Of a DNA stretch of 64,000 nt, positions 46,002 to 57,356 are shown piece after piece. Origin of the DNA: Selaginella moellendorffii. Taxonomy: Eukaryota; Streptophyta; Lycopodiopsida; Selaginellales; Selaginellaceae. A model generated the notes under the pieces. The model searched no databases. It was not told the origin of the DNA and saw only the letters and a list, made by a program, of their open reading frames with translations. Each line of letters begins with the position of its first letter. Within the stretch, counting starts at the first letter, position 1. Position numbers and translations under genes: made by a program. The stretch lies in contig NW_003314272.1 in NCBI RefSeq assembly GCF_000143415.4, positions 530,184-594,183 of the forward strand. Reading direction: 5' to 3'.

Positions 46002-49000
46002 TCAGACTGTTATTTTTTGCCTCCAACGCCTATACAATAATCTTGGAATTTCATCACTCTCCACACTATCAGGATTTAAACCCAATAGTAATGCCATCTC
46101 TTCTCTAATACGTCCACGCTCATGTTCAGTGGTCGAAGAACCCATCCGGTTGAGCAGATTATGGAGATGCGGATAGTGCTTGGCTAGACAATATACATGC
46201 CATAAATGATGACTGGTGTCTGTCCGATCAAATGGCTTCTGATATACCGTTCCATCTGCCATTTGGTTGATTTCTGCAGCCACCTCCTGGACTGGCCGGT
46301 TCTCTATCACCATCGCTCCAAGCCGTTTTGCAAGGTCCCCCAGAACATACGGTTTCTTCTCCCTAGTTTCCATACTGCAAGAGATGGGGTGCACTGCATA
46401 TGTGTGCGTGTTCGCTGCAGTTTTAATCGGCGAGTCATCGATGATGAGGATTTCACTTGAGCTAGCAGTCCGGTTCATCACTACAGCCTCTGGCTTGACG
46501 AAGATGGGCTTGCTACCCCTCACATGGACCATAGTCAAGCAATCCTCCTGCGTTAGGAGAAAGTCAAATGGTAATATTACTCGTGTCTGATCGTGCATCA
46601 TCTGTAGCAACGTTAATGCATTGTGGCGCATCATGGATGTCCAAACTCCCAATTGCAAATTGAACCCGGCCCTCTGTTTTAAGTGTCGCATGGTCATTAT
46701 TAGATCCCGCAGTTTCTCCCGTGTGATTAATGTGAATCTGTCTCTTTTGACCAACTTGCGACCGCAGGCTTTGGAGGGTGCAATGACATTCAAGGACGAG
46801 CCACGCTCATGGGAGAAAAGGACACCGTTCAGATCAAAAACGATACAGTACCTTCGCCGTGACTCTGAAATGAAATGCGTCAGCATAAAAAATGGTACAA
46901 GTCAATTTTACCATCTACAATATTAGCGAATGTTGCTCCCGATGGTCGTTGAGAGGGTTTTGGTCGAGGAAACGTGAAGGGCGGAAATACTCTCCTCTGC
47001 AATGTGGGGTCAATCGCATCCGATGGCGTGTGGGCACATGCCATTTCAGCTGTAGACTCTGGTACAACTGGCTCAACAGTGGCATGGGGTGGTTCCGATG
47101 GCGTGTGATCACACGCCATTTCAGCTGGTGCCTCCGTTGGCAAAGTGGACATGACCGAACAGGCAGCAGGGGCGGTGTAGGGAGGTTCCAACGGCGCGTA
47201 GTCAGACGATTGGGCACACGTTGAGTCCGTTGGAAATGAGGATACGACCGGCTCGGTGGCTGGGGCGGCCTCATGTGGGTCCAATGGCGCCTGGTCACCG
47301 TCAGTTGGATACGTGGACAAGATTGACTCAGTGGTATGGGCAGCATCAAGTGGAGCGTGGTCAGCTTGCTTGGCGTTGATATGGATAGTAGCCTCCACCA
47401 GCTCTGATGACTCTTGCAGCCAAGTAGAGTCCACTGGCGGATCCATATGCATGTCCAAATATCTCCCTTCGATTGAGATGGTATCCTCCCGTGCTACTAA
47501 AAACAAACTCATTAGCACATTGAATCGACTATACTGTATTTACCATCAACTGCTATTGAGGAACTAGGACCGATATCACTTGAGCGCACTGCTGATTCTG
47601 AAGGATTGGACATACGTTTCGACCCTTGCTTGGCACTATCCTTCCTCGACACTAAAGGCTAGAGTTTGTAAATTCAACTGAATAATCTCTACTTACCATT
47701 TGCTCTGCGACCTACATGGACAATGTTAGAAATGGTAAAAGGTTAGGAATGGATGTATTATTATTTACCTGATGGTTTGTCTTGTATGACCTTCCTCCGC
47801 CGCTCTTTGGCCACCTCAGGCTGGCCATCGTCGTCATCATCGTCGTCGTCGTTATTGTGATCGTCACCATTGTGAGGACCATCCAAGTCCTCTTCGTCCT
47901 CCTCTTCTTTGTCCTCCTCTTCTTTGTCCTCCTCTTCTTTGTCCTCCTCTTCGTCCTTCTGCTCTTCTTGCTCATTATCTTTCTCTGGCTCCTCATCCCC
48001 CTCCTGCATTTCTTCCATAGGCTGCTCAGGCTGGATGGCTTGTTCTTCCAGGACCATCTTGGGAAAATCATCTGGCCGAGTCTCCATCTCAAAATACAAG
48101 ACATCCATAGCTTGTTTTAGTGCGTGACCTAGGACCGTATCCTCACCCGACTGTCTTAACATGGTTTCTGCACGTTCTTGCACCCTTCGAAGACGACGAG
48201 ATGAGAAAAACGTGGCCCTGCCTTGAAAAGCTTCCCTCATCCATTGTACCTCTCCATTGAGATTGGGGAAGGGGAGTCCGCCATAGGAATCTGAGTCATG
48301 AGGTGGTGACTGCCTGCTTTCACTCAGCCCTTGATCTGCAATGAATGGCATGAGCACACACGCCATAACCGCGAGGCATTACCTATCATCTTTTCGTTGC
48401 CCTTCTTCCTTTTCGAATCAAACGCCTCTGATCTCGACGACTGTCCAACGTGCTTTCGCTTTTTATGACCACTGTCAGTTTGAGCTTGGCTGGTGCTTGC
48501 CTGTTTTGCCTTTGAAGAAGTTTCTCCTGCAAGGAATGGCATGAGACCACACGCCATTGCAAATATAATTTGTACCTCCTTTTTTCCTATTGCTTTTCTG
48601 TTTGTCCTTCTTCGATGCGCCACCAGTGCGCTTTTCAGTCCTCGTGTCTAAATATTCACAACGATCTATAATCAAAATGGCGTGAGGCCTCACGTGACCT
48701 TACCTTGTGCAGGTTGTGAGCTCGGCCCAACATGGGTATCTTCAAAAGTAGCTGTTAACGCCGTTTCAGCATCTGGGGGTGGCCACGCTCCTGCATACAG
48801 AGCTTGTGAGATAACATTTAAACTTAAAGTGTGTACTCACCAGGTTCGCAGAGAAGATACTGTTTTTCTTTGGCAACTGTAATTATATGCTCCATTGAAG
48901 TCATCTCTTCAATGGAGTTTGTCACCGCAACACAAGGGACACCCTTGAGTAGTGCGGCTCGAAAGAATAGTCCGCCGCAGTTGTACTCGACAACGCATTT

Positions 49001-51507
49001 GCCCTTGGAGTCAGAAGCAGATGACCCACCCGCTATTGCGTTGAAGACCCAGCTGAGCATTTCCCATGCTGCACCTGGAGCTTTCTTTGGATTCGAAAGC
49101 TCCATAGCCGTCTTCAGTTCCTCAGGCACGGGTAAATTGACCTCCCTCAGATCAATTCGATTGGCCTTGTCGAACGAAGCTGGGAAGTCACTCCAGTCCC
49201 ACTCTGCTGCAGGACCAATAACAAGGGCGAGTGTGAAGATGCGGACATTCGTCGGTATCTTCTTCTTAGCCATTATCCCTTGGATCTCTCGCATCTCCTT
49301 GCCTTTCAACCGAGCCTTCACCTCGTTCAAGGCCTTCCAGAACTTGTGATAGGATTCGGAGTCGTAGATCATATAGTGGACTGAAGATTCCACCTCCGCA
49401 AGTCCCACCATTAAGTCAATGATGGAGCTGACTTCGTCTGCATGAGTGATCTCCTCGTTTGTGAAGTCCATCACACAAAAGATGTTCTTGACCTGCTCAT
49501 CTCCGCGGGAAACGATGCTCCTCCACCTTTGATCCTCATCCGAATTCAAGTATACCCGGTAAGGTTCTCGATAGGCCTCTGCTGCGGGGTCGAGCTGTTT
49601 CTGAAGCCGACGGTCGACATCAATCTTAATGAAATTTGGATACTGATCCAACTTTTCAGCTTTACTTTTCGTGGCATCCCGCAGCAGATCGATGAACTTG
49701 GGGGCCCCCTTCACGTACTCGTCGATGTCTTCATTTGACAACTCCAGCGCTTCCATCATCTCTTGCGTGGTGTCGATGCTCACCCTCTCCACGGCCACTT
49801 GCTCGAAGATCCAATCCTTCAATAGCGCACGAGCTCTCAGAGTCGTGCACAAGTCCTCGTATGTCACAATATGGCCGAGAGTCATTTTGGTCTTGTTGAA
49901 GATTACCTCACCACGTAGAAGAGCATTAGCCACTGTCAGAAGGTCGTCGTCGTCTAGAGACCGCGAGAAACGCAAGGCGTTGAGCTTCAAATCATTGGGC
50001 TTCCGGCCGTCCTCCACACCCATTGAGTTTGGCAACTCCCCGTCATGGTACCTCCTCAGCACATCTACCCATTTGTCAAAAACAACTTTTGTCGCGAGTA
50101 GAATGTTATGGATGCTGAGTGTGTCATTGACCCCCAGTGTTTTCGAGAGAAGACTCGAGAATTCCTGCAATGGAAATGGCGTGAGGCCACATGCTATGCC
50201 ACATGCAACGAGGCTTACCTGCCAGGCGCTAGTTGCTAGTGCACGTCCTTGTCCTGGTTTTTGTGGCTTCTTCAGTTGAACCCAGAGCTTCCGTGTTCGT
50301 GCCAATGTCTCGTGCAGACCCGATTTGTAGCACGTTTCTTGCTTGACATTCTGCGCGTGGGAGATGTATATGATAGATCGGAGGGGCGAGTTGCCTTTTA
50401 TCAGGCGGACAACTCTTGTCTTGAAGACTTTCTTCACCTCCTCGCCCACCATAATATCCACAACTATCTCTTGCATCGCCAAGCTAGAATGCTGCCCGGA
50501 GACGGCATAGAACCGGATGTTCTGATCGTCCAACACCTTCCTATTGATCAAGTCTGGAAACCTCGTCTCGCCCTTCATTGTTCGGTAGTAGGGGATCACG
50601 TCTGCGATGTCGGGTGTTACTGGACTTGCCAGCATCTTCTGCTTCAGTTTCTCCACCCACTCATCAGATACTAGCCTGTGGTTGTATTTGCTTTGGATGT
50701 CGATACGGCTCACGTCGATTGTATATACATTGTTGGAATAGTAACAAGTACTATTATCTGCGACGATTTTTGCTGCCTCTTCTTGCTCTTTCTGCTCTTT
50801 GCGGCTCTTCTTTTTGGTGGGTGTAGTGTTCGAACCCGAGGCAATGGCATCACTGAGTAGCTTCTTTTTTGGAGCAGGAGAGTCGGACGTCGGCTTGAGC
50901 TTGACCACCCTTTTCTGCTTTGAGGTAGTTTCCAGATCGACCCCCTTCCCCTTTGCTTCGCGAACTGGAGTCACTCTCAACGGCTCAATGTTGGAATATA
51001 GTTTTTGAACATCGCCGTAGGTGAGGTCCGTGGATTCCATGTGATCTTCATAGACCCGCAGCGTCTTTGAAATTGTGGGCCTCCTGGACAACCTCTCCCT
51101 AGCTCCCTCTAGGAATTCCTCATAGCCGCTGCCCCCCTCCGGGAAGCCGCTAGGATGTGCAAGGTGGATCTTGAAGGCAGACGCTGTCTCTACCACAAGT
51201 GCCAGTCCATATTCTTGCATGGAACTACATGGAGTGTCTGTCACTTGGATGAGGATCCCCATGCATTCTTTTCTCCCACCATCTGTGTTGTACAGCCTCA
51301 GATCCTCGCCTTCTATCCCGAAAGTCCAACTGGTGAGCTCCTCCCCCTTCTCTGCATCCACATTGACAGTGGCTGGAAGAAGAACGCAATTCCTCGCCTG
51401 TTCAGAAATGCACAACAATTAGAGCTGACAGATGAAAAGCTAGTAGCTGGAAATAACGTGAGGCCACACGCCATTCACCACTGCATCAGATGTCTTGAGG
51501 CTGCATC
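46002..51507 (-). CDS. Multi-domain transposon protein: ParB-like (?), acidic region, FCP1/NIF-type phosphatase
   Basis: Exons: 51507-51479, 51397-50219, 50164-48841, 48790-48704, 48665-48576, 48526-48383, 48335-47769, 47711-47697, 47651-47544, 47496-46912 and 46864-46002. They join in phase into at least 1,660 aa; the 5' end beyond 51507 is unresolved. Exon 2 contains YTIDVSRIDIQSKYNHR, EWVEKLKQKM and FYAVSGQHSSLAMQEI, which recall a ParB/sulfiredoxin-like domain (moderate to low certainty). The end of exon 3 (CGGLFFRAALLKGVPCVAV) is faintly methyltransferase-like. Exon 7 is acidic (runs of D and E). The last exon is an FCP1/NIF-like phosphatase: VFDLNGVLFSHERG, LGVWTSMMRHNA, ILIIDDSPIK. NIF domains dephosphorylate proteins such as the RNA polymerase II tail. 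The eight junctions from exon 3 onward are all phase 1. Confidence 0.72.
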
Positions 51508-54214
51508 CTAAGATGGCGTGAGGCTACACGCCATCTGTAACCGGACTGCACTCGAGAGCCCAATCGGTGCATGCCAATGTTGCTACTGAATGGCATGTGG
51601 CCTCATGCCATTTTCTACTTGGCCTAAAAGACTTACCATTTGAAGCCGAATGGAGGCGTGACAACCGGACTCGCTGGCGAATGTGCACTGTGTGTGCAGC
51701 GGATTGTAGCAGCAAGGCTACTCTGCCACTTACAGTTGGAGAGTGGCGCTGAAATCTCCCGGGACGCCAAGTGGGCTGCGTGTGGGTGGCGGAGTGGGCG
51801 GCGGAGTTGGCGGCGAAGTTACAAACTGGGTGTGTCTTGAAGTGGACGCCGATGCACACGAGCGCGATGCGAGCGCGAGTGGACGCCGATGCACACGAGA
51901 AACCTGTAGAGAAGTGGGAGCGCGAGTGGGAGCGCGATGCGAGCGCGAGTGGGAGCGCGATGCGAGCGCGAGTGTGCGAGCGCGAGTACGAAGCAAAATG
52001 CAAAACCTAACCTCACACGCGCGAAATGTCACGACGGTTGGTAATCCCGCCACGTCATCATTTCTCGGACTTGGGCGCCACCATTAATTTCTGGATCGGC
52101 GCGCGCATGCGTGAAATCCAAAAGAAATCCGCAACGTCATCATTCCTCAGACTGCATGCACGCGAAATCCAAAAGAAAGATCATGATTGGGATATCATTT
52201 AATACCCTCGCTATATTTATACCATGCATGATTGGATATTCCAAAGCATCTTGTATTTCCAAAAATGCCAGATGTTCAGCTAAATAAATTGTCAGAGGAT
52301 TTGATGTGACGTTCAAGCATGTGGGCTCATGCAATTTTGATCCCAAAAAATGCACCAAAAAATGCTCGGCGTCATCTAGCGTTATCTCTTGAATGGCGTG
52401 GGGCCGCATGCCATTTTCAGGAGCACATAGGAGTATATTCCTAGAATATTCTGACATGCGCGAGATTGTTTTGAGTTTCCTGGAGATCCAACCGTTAGAT
52501 CGCAACTAGATTTTACAGAATGGTATACAATGTCTTTCTTGATGACCCTGCAAAGAAGCATCTCGATCGGACACCACATGAGACCACACGAGCCTTACAA
52601 TGTTTCAGGGGCATTTGCCATAGATCCGACCGTTATTTTGCTCCAAGATTCTACAGTTTGGTGTGCATTGACCTTTCCATCGACACTGCAAAGGGACATC
52701 ACAATCAGATGCGGGATCACAAGAAACCAACTTCACTAACTCTGGTTTCACCAAGATCTACGTAAGGAGTTATGAAATGAAAGGACCCTCTCTATTGAAA
52801 TGTGTTTATGGTCCTAAGGGCATTGTGACATATCCAAGGATTTTGCATCAAGTTCTGTATTTGCATGTTTATCAAGCTACTGAATTGCTAAACCCTAAAC
52901 CCTAAACCCTAACCCTAAACATGTGGCAAATGCTGCGTGAAGAAAGATGCCCTTTCTGGGCAAATGCTGTAAGAGGCAGATGCCGAGCAGATGTATCTCA
53001 GGCTAGCGAAGGGGACAAACGAAAGCTAGCTATAAACATGACGGGATGCAAATAGATTACTAGGCTGGTCCTGCGAAAATCAAAAACCATAATTGAAAAC
53101 ATTGAAAATGCAAAAAGAAAGGTTTATAATATTTTTGAATTTTAAGCAACCAAAGGAATGTAAGTAGGGCATGTGTTTGTAAGTTTAAAAATGCCTCAGC
53201 CATATAAATTCCCAAGTAAATAAAGCTGTTTCTATTTTTGGTACAGGTAAACTTTATAGCGTGTGGGCTCATGCAATTTTGAACCCAAAAATGCACCAAA
53301 AGATGCTCGACTAGCATTATTCTTTGAATGGCATGTGGCATTATATTGCCATAAATGGACGTACACACACAGCATAATTATTCCTTTACACGGCGAATAA
53401 TCTTGGCGCGGATCGCTGACATGGCATGGCAAAGTTCGAATCACTGACATGGCACAGCTGGATCGAGGCAAGGACATGATGTGACAAAGTTCAACCTCCG
53501 ACAGCAAAGTCTAGAAGCTACTCAGTTTGAAATTTGTCAGAGGAATCATAAGATCTGGTTTGTCAGAGGATTTGATGTGACGTTCAAGCGTGTGTTATTT
53601 TTGAATTCTCGAACTCATTCCTAGGTCTATCATTTTTGTGCGCCGTGTTCTTGGTTCCGCTGAGCGCAGTGAGCGCTGCTTGTGTAAGCGGCGTTGTGAG
53701 CTGTGGTTTATGCGTCTACAAGCGGTTGCGGCATTGCGAGCGCCATTGCGAGCGGCAGTTTATGCGAGTGGCAGTTTGTGCGAGCGGCGCTACGAGCAGT
53801 TGCGGTGTTGCGAGCGGCGCTACGAGTAGTTGCGGTGTTGCGAGCGGCACTGTCTTTGGTGTGGCTACTGCTTCCTCTTGATATTCGGCACTTGTGCTTC
53901 CTGGTATGTTCACCATGGAATGGTTTAGGACCACATTTAGAAATGGCATGAGGCCACATGCCATCTTGGGCCCTTGCAATTTCATGGCTAGCGTATTGTC
54001 ATGTATGTTTTTACTTGCCTGCAGCTGTGTGTATATCAAGATGGCATGAGGCCTCATGCCAATTTTGTGAATGCGAAATTTCATGTGGGTGTCAATAGCA
54101 TGTTTGAATAATGGCATGTGGCCTCATGCTATTGAGGTTGTTTGGTATGTTATGATTTAGGCCATTCTCCAATCATTTTTTGTATGGTCTTAACTTCTTT
54201 TCTGCACTTTCAGA
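51508..54214. other. Repeat-rich divergent spacer between the two transposon genes
   Basis: This region should hold both promoters and 5' exons. It contains palindromes at 51513, 51590, 52393, 53328, 53943, 54041 and 54111, a GC-rich tandem stretch of GCGAGCGCGAGT type (about 51850-51985), a GTTGCGGTGTTGCGAGCGGC tandem repeat (about 53700-53850), telomere-type repeats at 52889-52920 and duplicated segments (52291-52414, 53262-53352, 53562-53593). An additional 5' exon of the minus gene ending at a GTAAGT donor near 51640 is likely. Confidence 0.6.
52889..52920 (+). repeat. Interstitial telomere-type repeat
   Basis: About four units of AAACCCT (complement of TTTAGGG, the plant telomere repeat), one unit lacking an A. 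It lies between the two divergent transposon genes. It may act as a telo-box promoter element or mark old telomeric DNA. Confidence 0.8.
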
Positions 54215-57200
54215 ATGGCCTTCAGGGTTGGGGAAAAGGTTTACATTTTGAATGGTGGGAAGAGAGTTGCAAAAGGGACCCTTGTGTCTATGGATCGGAA
54301 CTTTGTTATACACTGTCAAAGGCTTGGGGAAGGCAATGCTGCTGTATCAGTAGAGACTGTCTTCGATGGGAATGTGGTCGCTATTGAACGAGGAGAGATG
54401 GTCGTCGGGGTAAATGTTGTTGTTGCCTTGAAAAATCTTCAGAAGAAAGCAGATGTTGGGGACAGCACAAGTGCGACGCATGTTCCCTCCGTGGATCTTA
54501 AGAACCGTGCTACATGGATTCAGGCAAAGGTGTTTCTAAACAACCCCGAGGGGGAGGTGGTAGCTGAGGGCTTAGCCACAGTTGTCGATCCAAGAGATGC
54601 GGTTGCTAATCAAGAATTGGGCTGGGATGATATTGGAGTTGCAATTTTAGAGGTTGTTGACACAGAAGAAAACAGTCTGACTATTGGAAGCATTGTGCGG
54701 TGGAAATTGAGGCATTTAGTGTTTGAGAATGTGAAGGATTCACAATCAAACACCACTACAACTGATGACAGAACATCTCTTCATGGGAAAAGAAAGTACA
54801 CCTTCCTACAGCGCAGCCAAAGGGATCTGAGCAACGAACCGAAAAGGCAGAAAATGGCGATGGAGGTTCGAATGGTCTCGACAGTTGCTTGTTGCAAGAG
54901 GAGGTGCTGTCAACATGCTGATTGGGATGCTATTGAAGAGGAGAGAGCAAGATACAAGACATTATCCTGGAAGGCAGCTCGCAATTTTGTGTATGAGGCA
55001 TTACGGTCATCTGTTGATGCTTCAGAACATCAGGTGGGGGGCATGGTCTTCCAGAGGGGTTTGGTCTGCATGAAGGCATGGAGAATCATTTATGGAGTCC
55101 CTCGAACCACATTCTACAGAATCAAAACTGAGTTCGAGGAACAAAGGGTTCAACAGGCAGTCCATGGGAACGACGGTACGCACAAAACCAGGGGTCATGT
55201 TGTATATGGAGAGGCAATCTTCAAGAGGTTTGTCGAGACATGTAGCGAGCAGCAACCACATAAAACCCGCCTCTTGGAAGATGGAACACGAGACACCCAA
55301 CGAGTTCTGCCTTCCATGTATACCAAGGGGGCCATATTGGAAGATGTGAATCGGGAACTCCAGAGTAATGGCTACAGGAAGCTGAGCCAATCTAGATTTA
55401 GTAGATTGTGGAGCAACAGGTTCAGGGATGTGAGTATAGGAAAGTACTCCAGCTTTTCAAAGTGTGACGAGTGCACTGCTATCAAAATGGCTTTGTCGAA
55501 GAATTCTTGCAGCGCTCAAGAGCGAGAGACGTTGGTTAGAAGGCGGCTCGACCACAACATCGAGCAGAGAAGCTGCAGGACTGCATATTATCATAACAGG
55601 ATTCTCTCCATGGAGAGACCTGACTCTTACCTCTGCATCATCCACGACAAAATGGATCAGAAAAAGACGTGCTTACCTCGACTCAATCCTGCCCCCAAGG
55701 CAATCTCTTCATCCATGCAGCTGCCTGTGTCTCTGTTTGGCATAATCGCTCATGGGCATGGTGCCCAGAACTATGGGAACTTCTTTGTGCCTCTATGGGG
55801 TGGCGGGGGTGCAAACATGATGATTGCGTCCTTAGCAAAACACTTAAGGTCTCTGCAAAGTGCGCAGACTGAGCTGAACGGCCAACCCTTGCATAAGGCC
55901 CTTGTCGATCGAACCCCATACAGGGTTCAGCTGGAGGAGGAGCAAAGGCTTGCAGTATCGCGTGGGGCCCCATGCCATCCTAGTGAATATGTTGGCCGTC
56001 AGATTGTAGGGTTATCACGTGAGGCCTCATGCCATTACGACGAGGCTGGTCGCCCGGTGAATGCACAGCCTCATCCAAACGAAGCAGAATCTCAAGGAAG
56101 TTCTTGCGGCCGATGTGGCCTTCCACCCCATCTTCTGCTCCAAACAGACAATGCTGGCAGTGAGAACAAAAACATGTACGTCTTCGCGTACTTGGCGATG
56201 CTTGTTGCCAAAGGCATATTTGAAACGGTTACACTTGGCTTTCTCATGGTTGGGCACACTCATGAAGACGTCGATGCCATGTTCAGTCACCTGGCAGAGT
56301 CCCTCTGGCGATCCAATGTCCTCACCCTCCCACAACTCTACGATGAATTCCAAAATTGCATCAAAGGCACTGTTGAAGCTGCACTTGTGACAGAGGTTCC
56401 AGACTTTAAGGGGTTTGTAAGAGGCTACATCAGGGACGGATCCGAAACGCTGATTGGCCACTCCAAGGCTCTTCAGTTTCATTTCAGCATGCGTGACGGT
56501 GCTCTAGTGATGAGGTACAAGATGAGAGAATGGGACACAGTGTGGCTGCCAGTGGATGGCATTGAACTCTTCAAGAGAGATCCCATAATTGGGGAACCTA
56601 TGATTCCTCAGGGTTCCCCACGGCCGATGCACCCGGATGGACTCAAAGACCAGGAAAGTATAGTGGCCGGGATTAGACAGCATATTGCCTTCTGGAAGAG
56701 GGGGTTGGTGTTTGGTGGAGAATCCTATTTTAAGAGGTGCAAGCCTTTGCTCGAATACTGGGAGAAGATTATATCTGCTATCCAAAATGGGCCGGTTGTA
56801 TATGAAGAATTGGAAGAGTCCTTTTGGCCAGAACCCAGAGCACCAGATAGTAGCGGAACAATGTCCTCTGGAAATGCAGTGACAGATAACGATGTTGAGG
56901 ATCACTATTGTGGGCCGAGGAACAAGAAGCCGGATTCAGCATTCAATCCAGTACAGGTCTGCAAAGGAATGGTCGTGCTTGTCAGACCCAGTAATAAAAA
57001 ACAAATGATATGGGTGGGGCGCTGCATCACTGATGCAGAGGAGGACGCGGAAACTAACTCCTTCAATGTAACTGTGGAGTGGTTCAAGCCAAGTTCCGGA
57101 TATACGAAGGATTGCCTAGAAAAGAGATGGGTGCTGAATCCAAGGGATCCCAGCATGAGCATATCGGTGGATAATGTTGTGCATGGTTGGATGCGGAAGC

Positions 57201-57356
57201 AGAGTGCCACCATCACCTTGCCAGACCATGCAAGAGATGCAGCAAGAGCATTCATAACCCGGGTTCAAGGTGAGATTCATTAATATTCCTTTACTAAGTT
57301 TCTAATGTATTTTATTTCAAGGTGAACAATCCGAATCTGAATCAGAGGAGGCGTGA
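54215..57356 (+). CDS. DDE-like transposase of the TIR element (DUF7869-type)
   Basis: Main exon 54215-57269 and a short last exon 57322-57356 give 1,029 aa. Without the splice it stops at 57283. Residues 1-190 hold two small beta-rich modules (VGEKVYILNGGKRVAKGTLV and EGEVVAEGLATVVDPRDAV), the second similar to N-terminal domains of plant transposases. A Cys-rich element follows (CCKRRCCQH). Acidic motifs of the catalytic fold are IIHDKMDQKKT (D478, D481), QTDNAGSENKN (D645) and GFLMVGHTHEDVDAMFSHL (E684, D685, D687). I recall these motifs from the uncharacterised DUF7869 family; calling it the transposase is inference from these motifs and the TIR context. Two palindromes (55957, 56014) lie in the frame; each also sits in a possible 48- or 39-nt in-frame GT-AG intron. 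An AG before the ATG suggests a 5' UTR intron. Confidence 0.78.

Larger units (their letters stand above)
47023..56035. repeat. Dispersed 22-bp palindrome, at least 16 copies
   Basis: Consensus half-site ATGGCRTGAGG followed by its own reverse complement CCTCAYGCCAT. Copies start at 47023, 47098, 48345, 48536, 48677, 50176, 51453, 51513, 51590, 52393, 53328 (expanded to 25 nt), 53943, 54041, 54111, 55957 and 56014. Half-copies lie near 57355, 57410 and 57738. Most copies keep 19-22 of 22 positions, and 47098 is a perfect palindrome. They lie in introns (48345, 48536, 48677, 50176, 51453, probably 51513 and 51590), in the spacer between genes, and in coding sequence (47023 and 47098 both encode MAC-HTPS-like peptides; 55957 and 56014 in the transposase). 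Spacing is irregular. None was seen outside the transposon. Confidence 0.88.

Noticed and set aside
46880-48623. Several small separate genes on the minus strand of the DNA transposon
   Set aside because: The pieces are bounded by splice sites of matching phase and join into a single long frame with the exons on both sides.
47023-56035. The repeated palindromes as a CRISPR-like array
   Set aside because: Spacing is irregular (from tens of bases to more than 1 kb), the repeat is a pure palindrome, and the host is a eukaryote.
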